A stretch of 64,000 nt of DNA from Oxobacter pfennigii (GTDB taxonomy: Bacteria > Bacillota > Clostridia > Clostridiales > Oxobacteraceae): positions 62,001 through 126,000 of the forward strand of contig NZ_LKET01000028.1 in assembly GCF_001317355.1 (NCBI RefSeq), written 5' to 3'. Below are positions 8,938 to 17,427 of the stretch, one piece after another; within the stretch, counting starts at the first letter, position 1, and the number at the start of each line of letters is the position of its first letter. The position numbers were made by a program, and so were the translations under genes. The notes beneath the pieces are model-generated. The model saw only the letters and a list, made by a program, of their open reading frames with translations, did not search any database and was not told where the DNA came from.

Positions 8938-10153
8938 TAACAACACTCCCCTTTGATAATCCGGTAACCTCACATTCTATACTTCCATTTTTGACTAAAA
9001 TTTCAACGTTGTCCTTTAAGCTTACTTTTTCAATGCTGTCTATTACTTCTTTTGAATCAGGATTCAAACAAATGGAATATCCCCTTGATAAGGTGGATAA
9101 TGGATTTAAGCTTTCAAGGTTTGTACAAAAATTACGAAATTGATCTTTTGCCATGTCAAGATTACGCTTCATTGCTGTATCCAGCTTGAAATTCAATGTA
9201 TCTATATATTGTCTTTTCTGATTTAAAAAAATTGCGGGACTTAAGGTATTTAATATGCTTTTATATCGGTCAATCAGAGCCCTGTCTTCATTAAGATTCT
9301 TTAATATAAGGCTTTTTATATTATTTATATAGGTATCCAGCCTGTACTTAAGCTCTCTCTTATCAGGCACGCTTACCTCAGCTGCAGCCGATGGAGTAGG
9401 AGCTCTCAAATCAGATACGAAATCCGAAATGGTAAAATCCGTTTCATGGCCTACGGCGGATATTACGGGTATTTTACTCCTCGTTATGGCTCTGGCGACA
9501 AATTCATCGTTAAAGGCCCATAATTCTTCAATGGACCCGCCGCCTCTTCCTACTATTATAACATCTATGTCTTCTCTTGTATTCAAGTAATCAACAGCAT
9601 TTGTTATGTCACGAGGCGCCTCTTCCCCCTGGACTAAAACGGGAACTACAAGTATATGTATGCCGGGAAATCTCCGTGTCATGACATTTATTATGTCTCT
9701 TACTGCAGCACCTGTTGAAGAAGTTATGACACCGACCTTTGAAGGATATTTTGGCAGAGCTTTTTTCCGTTTCTTATCAAATAACCCTTCTGCTTCCAGC
9801 CTTTTTTTCAGCTGTTCATATGCCACAAAAAGTGCGCCTTTGCCATCGGGCTCCAAACGGTTTATATACAGCTGATACTGTCCGTCCTTTTCATATAAGG
9901 ATATATTCCCTGATGCTATTACATTCATACCGTCCTCAGGCAAAAACTTTAAATTATATCCGGCGCTTTTAAACATAACACATTTAATTTTAGCATTTTC
10001 GTCCTTAAGTGTAAAATACATGTGTCCTGAATAATGATGCTTGAAATTTGAAATTTCTCCCCTTATTGATACGTTGTTCAAAATTGGGTCAACAGCCATT
10101 ACCTTTTTTATATATTCGGTTATTTGAGAGACAGAAAGTACTTTTACATTCAT
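8918..10153 (-). CDS. xseA: Exodeoxyribonuclease VII large subunit
   Basis: Catalytic subunit of exonuclease VII. The 411 residues show an N-terminal OB-fold (about 1-100, NVSIRGEISNFK and GHMYFTLKD), the catalytic-domain motifs GVITSSTGAAVRDI and GRGGGSIEELWAFNDE, and a coiled-coil C-terminal region (about 260-360). Start placed at ATG encoding MNVKVLSVSQ; an in-frame TTG six codons earlier is less likely because family members begin at this point. Confidence 0.95.
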   Translation of the reverse strand: MNVKVLSVSQITEYIKKVMAVDPILNNVSIRGEISNFKHHYSGHMYFTLKDENAKIKCVMFKSAGYNLKFLPEDGMNVIASGNISLYEKDGQYQLYINRLEPDGKGALFVAYEQLKKRLEAEGLFDKKRKKALPKYPSKVGVITSSTGAAVRDIINVMTRRFPGIHILVVPVLVQGEEAPRDITNAVDYLNTREDIDVIIVGRGGGSIEELWAFNDEFVARAITRSKIPVISAVGHETDFTISDFVSDLRAPTPSAAAEVSVPDKRELKYRLDTYINNIKSLILKNLNEDRALIDRYKSILNTLSPAIFLNQKRQYIDTLNFKLDTAMKRNLDMAKDQFRNFCTNLESLNPLSTLSRGYSICLNPDSKEVIDSIEKVSLKDNVEILVKNGSIECEVTGLSKGSVVIENTEK

Positions 10154-10199
10154 TTTCAATCCAACTTTCAAAATATTTTAAAGGTGTTTTAAAAACAGC

Positions 10200-10244
10200 T
10201 TCTGACTGTTGAAGTATTGTTTTACTTCAGCAGTCAGAAGCTGC
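10200..10244 (-). terminator. Hairpin between nusB and xseA
   Basis: The sequence CAGCTTCTGACTG...CAGTCAGAAGCTG at about 10197-10244 forms a long stem on either strand. On the minus strand it is followed by TTTTTAAAACACC, a moderate T-rich tail. It would terminate or attenuate nusB transcripts before xseA. Confidence 0.6.
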
Positions 10245-10264
10245 CTTCTATCTGTAGAATTAAT

Positions 10265-10687
10265 TCATTGCAAACTTGAATTTTGCTCTATCTTTTCTTC
10301 TTTTATGATGCTTGCAAGTATACCATTGATAAAAGACCCGGATTTTTCAGTTCCGTATTTCTTTGCTATTTCCACAGCCTCATTGATTACCACGCTGTAT
10401 GGGGTATCTGTTTTAGTAATTTCATATATGGCAAGTCGCAGCACTGAAAGATCAATTTTTGCCAGCCTGTTTATTTTCCAGCCCTTTGAGTGGACCTCTA
10501 TGATTTTATCAATATCCTTTATATTATTCATTGTGCCTGATACAATGCTTGATATATATTCCATCTCGGCAGCATTTGTATTGTTTTCCTTGAAATAATC
10601 AGCTAAAACTTCCTGTATTTCCTCACTTTTATAATTGATTTCAAAAAGGAGTTTCATGGCTGATTCCCGGGCTTCTTTCCTGCTCAA
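10265..10687 (-). CDS. nusB: Transcription antitermination factor NusB
   Basis: RNA-binding factor of the rRNA antitermination complex (with NusE/S10). The 140 residues are all-helical, starting SRKEARESAMKLLFE and ending with VINEAVEIAKKYGTEKSGSFINGIL, both NusB signatures. I use the TTG seven bases after GGAGGG; the TTG five codons earlier overlaps that ribosome site. It is followed downstream (10154-10264) by a hairpin-forming stretch and then xseA. Confidence 0.95.
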   Translation of the reverse strand: MSRKEARESAMKLLFEINYKSEEIQEVLADYFKENNTNAAEMEYISSIVSGTMNNIKDIDKIIEVHSKGWKINRLAKIDLSVLRLAIYEITKTDTPYSVVINEAVEIAKKYGTEKSGSFINGILASIIKEEKIEQNSSLQ

Positions 10688-10741
10688 AATGATTCCCTCC
10701 AATCATCTCTTGTATATTATTTTAAAATTTTACTGTTTTAT

Positions 10742-10969
10742 TCATTTATTCCATCCTGAAGGAAGGATTCTATCCAGGAACTCTACCAGATCTTCTTTGT
10801 TATCAATTTTCTTACCTATAAAGTATCCGGCAAAAACAAAGAGGGCAATCAATAGGGTTCTGAAAAGTCCTATGATTAAAATTAAAACAGCAGCTATCAA
10901 ACCAATTACCGAACCTATTATTTTACCTTGGTTTTTTGAAAAAATGTCAAGCAAATAATCCTTTAGCAT
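10742..10969 (-). CDS. DUF2273 small integral membrane protein
   Basis: A 75-residue protein with a central hydrophobic hairpin (about residues 16-55, IIGSVIGLIAAVLILIIGLF) and polar ends. This is the small membrane protein that commonly accompanies Asp23 and AmaP in Firmicutes. ATG start after GAGAGG. It lies 13 bases after amaP and probably shares its transcript. Function is not established; association with the envelope Asp23 complex is inferred from the neighbours. Confidence 0.85.
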   Translation of the reverse strand: MLKDYLLDIFSKNQGKIIGSVIGLIAAVLILIIGLFRTLLIALFVFAGYFIGKKIDNKEDLVEFLDRILPSGWNK

Positions 10970-10982
10970 ATTAGAAACCTCT

Positions 10983-11519
10983 CTATTCCAGCCTGGAAGC
11001 AGAAGCAGAAGCTATGTTGATGACAGATACTTTAACTTCCCGGACATTTACTTCAGTAATTAATTCTATGTAGTTTTTAAGCTTTGACTGAACCTCAGAT
11101 ACCACTTGAGGTATATTGACGTCAGGGAGTATCATCAATTCCACTTCAAAGATAAGGGTACCTTCATTTGCTGCTACCTTAACTTTAATGTCTTTTATGC
11201 CTGTTATTTGTTTTACCGTCTTTAGGGCAAGAGATTCAAAGGTTTCATAGGATATCCTTATATCTCCGTACTGTGAAGGCTTGACTATATTCATTTTAGC
11301 TTTCCTATTTGCAGATATCCCTGAAATCAAAAGCTTGCAGCTTAAAAAAAGGAATAATACGCCAATAAGTGAATAATACCAGTTGGAATAAAGCGCATTT
11401 TTTATTATGTCAAAGGCTTCTATTGAAATAACATTAAAAGGAATTACAATCAAACACAGTGAAAGAATAATCATTAAAAACATGTATAATGTTAGAATAA
11501 TCCTGTCTATTATACTCAA
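10983..11519 (-). CDS. amaP: Alkaline shock response membrane anchor AmaP
   Basis: A 178-residue protein with two N-terminal transmembrane helices (about 8-28 and 48-68) followed by an Asp23-like cytoplasmic domain (YETFESLALKTVKQITGIKD onwards). AmaP anchors Asp23 at the membrane in staphylococci. TTG start behind GAGGGTG. Downstream of an Asp23 gene on the same strand and upstream of DUF2273, the usual triad. Confidence 0.85.
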   Translation of the reverse strand: MSIIDRIILTLYMFLMIILSLCLIVIPFNVISIEAFDIIKNALYSNWYYSLIGVLFLFLSCKLLISGISANRKAKMNIVKPSQYGDIRISYETFESLALKTVKQITGIKDIKVKVAANEGTLIFEVELMILPDVNIPQVVSEVQSKLKNYIELITEVNVREVKVSVINIASASASRLE

Positions 11520-11546
11520 ATGAACACCCTCTTTCGTATTTAATTT

Positions 11547-11570
11547 AACCCTCTGAATAATCAGAGGGTT
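11547..11570 (+). terminator. Strong hairpin between asp23 and amaP
   Basis: A perfect ten-base stem AACCCTCTGA / TCAGAGGGTT with an ATAA loop. The T run (TTTTTATT) follows on the plus strand, while on the minus strand, the direction of the flanking genes, the stem is followed by AAATTAAAT. As a terminator it faces the wrong way; for the asp23-amaP transcript it could act as a processing or stabilising hairpin. Confidence 0.55.
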
Positions 11571-11582
11571 TTTATTAATGTA

Positions 11583-11978
11583 TTATTTTACTCTTGGAGC
11601 TTCCTCTTCTTTTATATCCCTGCCCATATCTACGGCCTGAACATGGATATTTACTTCAACAACACCCAAGCCCGTCATAGTCTCGATAGCTTTTTTGACA
11701 TTCTCTTGAATCTGCCATGCCACATCAGGTATTTTCACACCGTAATCTACAATTATGAATAGATCCACGGCAGCTTCCTTTTCTCCTACAGCAACTTTCA
11801 CACCCTTGGACATATTTTTGATGCCAAGCTTTTCGGCAAAACCGCCTACCAATCCGCCGCTCATGGCTGCCACACCTTTTATTTCTGTTGCTGCTAAGCT
11901 TGCTATGATACTCACAACTTCTTCTGATATTTTAATTACGCCTAATTCGTTGGCACCTGAATTTATCATTTCTTCCAT
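11583..11978 (-). CDS. Asp23/Gls24 family envelope stress protein
   Basis: A 131-residue cytoplasmic protein with the Asp23 core: IKISEEVVSIIASLAATEI near 19-37, GVKVAVGEKEAAVDLFIIVDYG near 65-86, and a C-terminal VNIHVQAVDM segment. Family members coat the inner face of the membrane through AmaP and respond to envelope or alkaline stress. GGGGGTG ribosome site. It has its own sigma-A type promoter upstream, separating it from the spoIIIA operon. Confidence 0.9.
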   Translation of the reverse strand: MEEMINSGANELGVIKISEEVVSIIASLAATEIKGVAAMSGGLVGGFAEKLGIKNMSKGVKVAVGEKEAAVDLFIIVDYGVKIPDVAWQIQENVKKAIETMTGLGVVEVNIHVQAVDMGRDIKEEEAPRVK

Positions 11979-12051
11979 ATTTTCACCCCCGAGTTTACAT
12001 GACCTATATTTATATTATAGGCAAATAAATTTGTACTAAACAACCAAAACT

Positions 12052-12080
12052 ATTATAACAGAAACAGCATTATTTTACAA
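12052..12080 (-). promoter_or_regulatory. Promoter of asp23-amaP-DUF2273
   Basis: TTGTAA (12075-12080), 17 bases, TATAAT (12052-12057). It sits immediately after the spoIIIAH stop codon and about 75 bases before the asp23 start. Confidence 0.65.
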
Positions 12081-12084
12081 TTGA

Positions 12085-12615
12085 CTATTCCTTGGGCTGA
12101 ATCATAACCTTTGTAGCCGGAAGCGCCGATTCCTTGCATACTATGTTCTTTATCTGATTGATGGTATCGGTATTGACTTCCTTGGACTTCACTGTTACAT
12201 TAGCTGAATCCGATGACAGAAATACTACTGCATCTTCAAAGCCTTTGGCCTTTATCAATGCTTCAATAATCATTTCCTTTTCGGAAATGTCAACAAGGCT
12301 TAATAACTGAGTTTCAGCCTTTTGCTTTGCTTCCTTGCTGGTGTTGGCATTATTAATTACCTCTGTTAATGTCTGCTTATCCACTGTTCTTTGGTTTTCC
12401 CTGCCTAATTTTACATCGATAAAATAACCGGTGGCAGTGATGCTGGAGGTTTCGGTATCATCTTCATTTTCATTATGTACTGTCCCTGTCTCGGTGCTTT
12501 GGTTTGTATCGTTATCGACTTTGATTACCTTGCCGTACTTTGTACTGACAAATCCAGCTGCTGCTATTAATAGAACCAGCGTCAGGATTATTATTGTCTT
12601 TTTCCTTAAAACCAT
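12085..12615 (-). CDS. spoIIIAH: Stage III sporulation protein AH
   Basis: Mother-cell membrane protein whose extracellular domain meets forespore SpoIIQ (or its clostridial equivalent) to form the intercellular channel. A single N-terminal transmembrane helix (about residues 7-25) is followed by an acidic linker and an EscJ/YscJ-like domain (about 65-176). ATG start after CAGGAGGG. Last gene of the spoIIIA operon, 100 bases after spoIIIAG. Confidence 0.92.
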   Translation of the reverse strand: MVLRKKTIIILTLVLLIAAAGFVSTKYGKVIKVDNDTNQSTETGTVHNENEDDTETSSITATGYFIDVKLGRENQRTVDKQTLTEVINNANTSKEAKQKAETQLLSLVDISEKEMIIEALIKAKGFEDAVVFLSSDSANVTVKSKEVNTDTINQIKNIVCKESALPATKVMIQPKE

Positions 12616-12714
12616 ATTTATTTTCCCTCCTGATTAAAATTAAATATCTAAAAGAAATATATGTGCTTGTCAGCTGATTTATAACGCCTTAACAGATTTA
12701 TAATAAATTTTGTC

Positions 12715-13317
12715 CTACTTTTTTTGCATGGGATAAATATTTATTTTGTACTGCTCAAGATTAAAAACTGTCTTTACAGCTTCATAGAGCTTATATTTAA
12801 TGTCCGGATTACCAGCTCCCTCAGCTATTACTATTACTCCGCTGATTTTAGGTTTCAGCTCCTGAACTATAAAAGGTTTTGATACGCCGGCTTCATTTAT
12901 TGTAACTATTGTATTGGAATTGGTATTTTCGTTGGTTACTCTTTTTCCGCCGCTTGAATCATTTTCTTCAGTGACTCTTACCGAAGTATTCTGGCTGTAA
13001 GCAGGAACAGCTTCCGTCCCTGTCTGAAAATAAATCATTACATTTACCTGCCCTACACCGTCAATTAAGCTTAAGATGTCCATAAGCTCCTTCTTCATCT
13101 TTTCTTCATAGCTTAAAGTAGTATTCAAAGCTTGGCGTGCTTCCTCATTGTCTTTTTTGACTTCAATATATCCGGGAGAAGGTTTTGACTGGGTCATAAA
13201 AAAATTAACGGTGATGATTAGTATAAGCCCTATTATGAATACGCTTAAAAGATCCTGCATGTTTTTTTTATTACCTCTGCCGGCGAAATAAGCTTTAATT
13301 TTTTCAATTAAGTTCAT
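12715..13317 (-). CDS. spoIIIAG: Stage III sporulation protein AG
   Basis: Ring-forming component of the SpoIIIA-SpoIIQ channel. A transmembrane helix at about 23-42 is followed by an extracellular RBM-type domain (from about residue 75, EEKMKKELMDILSLIDGVG) interrupted by a Ser/Thr/Asn-rich insert near 115-140. Start moved to ATG (MNLIEKIKAYF) behind AAAGGAGG, ten codons inside the longest frame. Confidence 0.92.
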   Translation of the reverse strand: MNLIEKIKAYFAGRGNKKNMQDLLSVFIIGLILIITVNFFMTQSKPSPGYIEVKKDNEEARQALNTTLSYEEKMKKELMDILSLIDGVGQVNVMIYFQTGTEAVPAYSQNTSVRVTEENDSSGGKRVTNENTNSNTIVTINEAGVSKPFIVQELKPKISGVIVIAEGAGNPDIKYKLYEAVKTVFNLEQYKINIYPMQKK

Positions 13318-13336
13318 TATTTTTCCTCCTTTAAAT

Positions 13337-13930
13337 TCAACCTTCAATTATAATAATTTTATCTTCTTCTATACCGTACATGGATGAAACCCTCTCCTTT
13401 AAGTTTTCATAGGAAGGGGCAGTATTATTTTGAATGGTAGTCTTGTCCTCATTGCTTCCTATATTAATCTTTTCAACTGTTTTTATGGTATTTTCAACAT
13501 TAAGTATTACTTTTGTGATTTGACCGTAATCCTCTGCTTTTATATCTTCTATTATCTCAACTTTAACGCCTATATCCTTGTCTCCCATTATGCTCTTAAT
13601 CTGCTGTTTCATTTGAGTTTCAAGGTTTTCCTTGTAAAGCTTTGTGACACTTTGGGCTTGCTTGTCTGAATAATCATAACTTTGATTTTTTATGGATAAA
13701 CTGTCTAACTGGTTCTGAAATTTAAAACTATAGCTTGTAAGGTTGTAATCACTGCTTAAAAATGAAAGTACGGGGTGTAATATTACTGTCATAACCATCA
13801 AGCCCAATATCATTTTAGAGTATTTTTTCATGGATGAATTGGGAAGCAATATTTCTATAAAGGATACGAAAATCATTACCACTACAATTGTATATATGTA
13901 TTTTTTTAGTTCCTCTATTATAATCACCAA
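13337..13930 (-). CDS. spoIIIAF: Stage III sporulation protein AF
   Basis: Two N-terminal transmembrane helices (about 8-27 and 37-57) and a soluble C-terminal domain; 197 residues. Position between spoIIIAE and spoIIIAG fixes the identity. The start is uncertain: TTG and GTG codons at 13930 and 13927 crowd the AAAGG sequence and no ATG is available before residue 19. Confidence 0.88.
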   Translation of the reverse strand: MVIIIEELKKYIYTIVVVMIFVSFIEILLPNSSMKKYSKMILGLMVMTVILHPVLSFLSSDYNLTSYSFKFQNQLDSLSIKNQSYDYSDKQAQSVTKLYKENLETQMKQQIKSIMGDKDIGVKVEIIEDIKAEDYGQITKVILNVENTIKTVEKINIGSNEDKTTIQNNTAPSYENLKERVSSMYGIEEDKIIIIEG

Positions 13931-13933
13931 CCT

Positions 13934-15103
13934 TTACATCATAATGGCTGCTTTTCCGCTGGAAGCCATTATTGTAACCATTATAAAAAGCATTATGGCC
14001 ACGCATAAAACAGATGCGAAAACCAGGGTTAAGGAATTTCCAACATCATTTATGCAGCCTACTATCTTTTTATCCGATACAGGCTCAATTATAGCAGCAG
14101 CAATTCTGTATATAAAAATCAAAGAGATTATTTTTAATAAGGGGAAGATGCAGGTTAATATTAAAGCCAGCAATCCAACGGTGCTTAATGCATCTTTAAG
14201 TACGAGGGAATAGCCTGCTATGGTTGTTATGGCGTCGGATAATGCTTTTCCTACTATGGGTATGAAATTATCCACGGCATATTTTGCAGTCTTTAATGTC
14301 ATCTGATCCAGGGTTTTTACAGCAGTGCTTCTGATGCTTATAATTCCTACAAAAATAGTCAGGGAAAAGCCCAAAGTCCAGACACAGATTTGTTTAATTA
14401 AAGAATTAAGCTTTGTAACCTGAAATGTATCCGAAAGATTGTTGACTATGGATAATATTGAAATTATAAATATCAAAGGGAGGATAAAATTTTGCACCAG
14501 ATTGCCCATAAACTGAACGGAGGCCAGTATTATGGGATCTAAAACGGTAACTGAGGCAAAACCTCCAACTGATGCCAAAAGAGCCATCAGTGTAGGAATA
14601 AGGGCAATCATGAATTCAACCATCTTTCCGATGGTTTCCTTGCCTATTCCTATAGCCAGTGAAAAACTCTTGACTACCAGTATTATCAAAACCAGATAGC
14701 AGGCGTAATAAGCAAGGCTGGATACGGAATCGCTGTTAAATGCTTTTTCTAAGTTCTGCATTACACCGCATATTATGGCAAGGACGACTAACTGTCCTAA
14801 AAGCTTGGCATTTAAAAGCACATCGCTAATGAAAAATCGGACTACAGCCATTAAAATTTCTTCCATACTGTATCCCATTTCGCCTGTTTTAAATACGTTT
14901 ATAAAGGTTTTAAAATCCAAGGGGGGAAGAAATTCCGATGTTTCATTATTTAGCTCATTTATGTATTGCTCTATTTGCCTTGTATCAAGCTGACCGGATT
15001 GTTCGTCATAGAGGCTGTCTAATGTGTTTGTATTTGTAATTCCAAAGGCAATTGTGCTTGCAGACAGCCAGAAAATAATTGTGTATACTAATATTTTCTT
15101 CAT
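13934..15103 (-). CDS. spoIIIAE: Stage III sporulation protein AE
   Basis: Polytopic membrane protein of the SpoIIIA complex, 389 residues. An N-terminal signal-like segment (residues 4-20) is followed by a soluble part with the LPPLDFKTF motif near 60, then about seven to eight transmembrane helices from residue 95 to the end. The GKALSDAITTIAGYS segment near 286 is typical. Role: mother-cell side of the feeding-tube complex needed for late SigG activity. Confidence 0.93.
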   Translation of the reverse strand: MKKILVYTIIFWLSASTIAFGITNTNTLDSLYDEQSGQLDTRQIEQYINELNNETSEFLPPLDFKTFINVFKTGEMGYSMEEILMAVVRFFISDVLLNAKLLGQLVVLAIICGVMQNLEKAFNSDSVSSLAYYACYLVLIILVVKSFSLAIGIGKETIGKMVEFMIALIPTLMALLASVGGFASVTVLDPIILASVQFMGNLVQNFILPLIFIISILSIVNNLSDTFQVTKLNSLIKQICVWTLGFSLTIFVGIISIRSTAVKTLDQMTLKTAKYAVDNFIPIVGKALSDAITTIAGYSLVLKDALSTVGLLALILTCIFPLLKIISLIFIYRIAAAIIEPVSDKKIVGCINDVGNSLTLVFASVLCVAIMLFIMVTIMASSGKAAIMM

Positions 15104-15123
15104 GTTGATATCCCACCTTATGC

Positions 15124-15510
15124 CTAAGGCATAATTTTAATTATTATTTCCAATACTGCCATAAGTATTGGTATGGCTAGAATCATGATAAGAATTTTGC
15201 CGGCAAATTCTACCTTGGATGCTATTGCACTCTCACCGGCATCCCGGCATATCTCTGCTCCAAAGGTAGATATGTATGCTATCCCTATAATCTTTAATAC
15301 CGAAGTAAGATAGACTAAATCCAGGCTTACCCTGTTGGCCACATCCTGCAAAAGCACTAAAACGGCAGATACCCTGGAAATCATAAATATGAATATTATC
15401 GCCCCTGTTACTATACTTAATTGAATTGCAAGCTCAGGCTTCTGTCCCTTAAGGAGAACGGATAATATTGTAGCGACGAGGGCTAGTCCAACTATCTGGA
15501 ATATTTCCAT
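15124..15510 (-). CDS. spoIIIAD: Stage III sporulation protein AD
   Basis: A 128-residue membrane protein with four hydrophobic segments, beginning MEIFQIVGLALVATILSVLL and containing the conserved FGAEICRDAGESAIASKVEFAGK stretch near 84-106 (family hallmark CRDAGE). Sits in the operon after spoIIIAC. Confidence 0.93.
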   Translation of the reverse strand: MEIFQIVGLALVATILSVLLKGQKPELAIQLSIVTGAIIFIFMISRVSAVLVLLQDVANRVSLDLVYLTSVLKIIGIAYISTFGAEICRDAGESAIASKVEFAGKILIMILAIPILMAVLEIIIKIMP

Positions 15511-15526
15511 ACAATCACATCCTCGG

Positions 15527-15730
15527 CTAGTATAACTGGAACATGGTCTTTACTGTATTAAATAATTTACTTATGAGGTTGACTACCATAAAAAGTACTA
15601 TTATAAGCCCCGTCAAAGTTGTCATCATAGCCTGCTCTTCCCTACCCGAATTTTTAAGTACCTGATGCAAAACAGCTACCAGTATTCCGACAGCAGCTAT
15701 TCTGAATATCATGTCAACATCTATTCCCAT
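15527..15730 (-). CDS. spoIIIAC: Stage III sporulation protein AC
   Basis: A 67-residue protein with two transmembrane helices and the DVDMIFRIAAVGILVAVLHQ N-terminal segment typical of SpoIIIAC. ATG start after GAGAGG. Small partner of SpoIIIAD in the channel base. Confidence 0.92.
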   Translation of the reverse strand: MGIDVDMIFRIAAVGILVAVLHQVLKNSGREEQAMMTTLTGLIIVLFMVVNLISKLFNTVKTMFQLY

Positions 15731-15742
15731 ATTACCTCTCCT

Positions 15743-16261
15743 CTACATAAGTATTATTACAATAGCCAGGCCGGATAAATAACCTAAGTGTTTATACATT
15801 CGTTCATTTTTCTGCCTTAACTCTTCGGCTTTAATTTCCAGGCTGTCTAATTGTTTGATGATCACACTGAAACTTTTAATTTGTCCTTCCACATCAGAAT
15901 TCCCTAATGAATACCCGAAGCTTTTCAAAATTTCCATATCCTCTTTCTTAAGGCTAAAAAATTCTTTTGTCTCCTCTAAAGAAGCTTCAAAGGCTTCACC
16001 CACAGTGCTGTAAGTCCTTTTATTCAGCATTTCAACTGCAGAAGTAAATAATTTCTTTATGGGGTTTTCACACCGCATAAGTACGCTTTCAAAGGCTAGC
16101 GGCAGCGGAGTATTTGAGTAAACTATTTCGGTTTCAAGCATTTGAAGAGCAATCTTTAAATGCTTAATCTGCCTTACCCGGGAACTATATTGTGAGCCTA
16201 ATATTAAACCTACCCCTGAAGCTGAGATGAATACCAACAAAAGACCTATTGTTTTTATCAT
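15743..16261 (-). CDS. spoIIIAB: Stage III sporulation protein AB
   Basis: A 172-residue protein with transmembrane helices at both ends (about 4-24 and 155-172) and a helical domain between, with an LQMLETEIVYSNTPLPLAFE segment near residue 41 that recalls GspF/T2SS-type folds. ATG start after AAGGGGG. Immediately follows spoIIIAA. Confidence 0.93.
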   Translation of the reverse strand: MIKTIGLLLVFISASGVGLILGSQYSSRVRQIKHLKIALQMLETEIVYSNTPLPLAFESVLMRCENPIKKLFTSAVEMLNKRTYSTVGEAFEASLEETKEFFSLKKEDMEILKSFGYSLGNSDVEGQIKSFSVIIKQLDSLEIKAEELRQKNERMYKHLGYLSGLAIVIILM

Positions 16262-16272
16262 CCTATTCCCCC

Positions 16273-17277
16273 TTATCTGAATGGTTTATTAATAAGTGAA
16301 TTAAAATTCACACCGTCTATTATGTCTTCTATGGTGCCGGGACCGCATCTTTTACTTAATATGACCAGCCTTTCAAAGACCTTATTTTTTACAACATCCC
16401 CTATAAAGGGTCTCTGTAATACTTCTTCAAGGCTGTCACCGTGAATTGTGGTAATAATCCTTATACCTGCATTAAGACCTTCATATACCGCATCCATATC
16501 GGCTCTGCTGCCTATTTCATCCGTAGCAATAATATTGGGCGACATGGAGCGGATAAGCATGATAAGCCCTTGTGATTTTGGACAGGCATCGAGGACATCT
16601 GTTCTTATTCCGACATCGTTTTGAGGCATTCCCTCAAATGAGCCTGCTATTTCTGATCTCTCATCACACAGCCCTATTTTTAATCCGCTGATGTTTAAAG
16701 ACTCAGCACCGCTGCTTAGCTGGCGTATCAAATCCCGAAGAAGAGTTGTCTTTCCGCATTGGGGAGGTGAAATTATAAGGGTATTGTATATATCATTTTC
16801 TTTTCTTACTAAATATTTTAAAAGGCTGTCTGCAGCCCCTATTACCTGCCTTGATATTCTTATATTAAAGCCGGAGATATTCTTCAATGCTTTTATTTTT
16901 CCGTTATCTATAATACCCCTGCCTACAATGCCCACCCTGTGGCCGCCTTTTAATGTTATGTATCCTCCCTTTAATTCTTCTTCTATGGCATAAACAGAAT
17001 AATTGCTTAAAAGCTGGAGAGTCTTTTCGCAATCGTCTTTTGAAACTATGTAAGGATTTATGAGCCTTAAGTATATTTCTCCCTTTGAAGTAAGAAAAAA
17101 ATCCCTGCCTCCGATATTAAGCATTAAAGGCTTATTAAGCCTTAATCTTATTTCCTCCAGTTTATTCAAGTATTCTTCGGGAATTTTATTTATCAGATCC
17201 TTTATTTTAGGAGAAATACCGGTTAATATTTCTTCTTTCAGTACTTTTGATATTTTAACCTTTTCATAGGAATCCAC
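16273..17277 (-). CDS. spoIIIAA: Stage III sporulation protein AA (secretion-type ATPase)
   Basis: The ATPase of the SpoIIIA complex, 334 residues, related to secretion ATPases. Walker A PPQCGKTTLLRDLIRQ near residue 170, a Walker B region ending ATDEIGS near 252, and the GIRIITTIHG segment near 270. GTG start after AAAGGGGGA. First gene of the eight-gene operon; SigE control is established for the family, and a CATAnnnT-type -10 (CATAATGT, 17325-17332) lies 48 bases upstream, without a clear -35. Confidence 0.94.
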   Translation of the reverse strand: MDSYEKVKISKVLKEEILTGISPKIKDLINKIPEEYLNKLEEIRLRLNKPLMLNIGGRDFFLTSKGEIYLRLINPYIVSKDDCEKTLQLLSNYSVYAIEEELKGGYITLKGGHRVGIVGRGIIDNGKIKALKNISGFNIRISRQVIGAADSLLKYLVRKENDIYNTLIISPPQCGKTTLLRDLIRQLSSGAESLNISGLKIGLCDERSEIAGSFEGMPQNDVGIRTDVLDACPKSQGLIMLIRSMSPNIIATDEIGSRADMDAVYEGLNAGIRIITTIHGDSLEEVLQRPFIGDVVKNKVFERLVILSKRCGPGTIEDIIDGVNFNSLINKPFR

Positions 17278-17354
17278 GTGACCTTGTCCCCCTTTCTTAT
17301 ATAATTATTATTTTTAATGTCACTACATTATGACTAAATCAAAAATACAAAATA

Positions 17355-17396
17355 AAAAAATAGAGCAGGTTAAACTTATATAAGTTTAACCTGCTC
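17355..17396 (-). terminator. Terminator before the spoIIIA operon
   Basis: A perfect 34-base inverted repeat (GAGCAGGTTAAACTTA mirrored) at 17363-17396 is followed on the minus strand by TATTTTTTTATTTT. It ends the transcript of the His-rich zinc-ribbon gene and isolates spoIIIAA. Confidence 0.92.
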
Positions 17397-17427
17397 ATGG
17401 AAGCAATTTTGCTTAATTATGTCAATT

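Noticed and set aside
17325-17332. SigE promoter of spoIIIAA as a separate feature
   Set aside because: CATAATGT matches a -10, but no acceptable -35 is visible at the right distance, so it is only mentioned under the gene.
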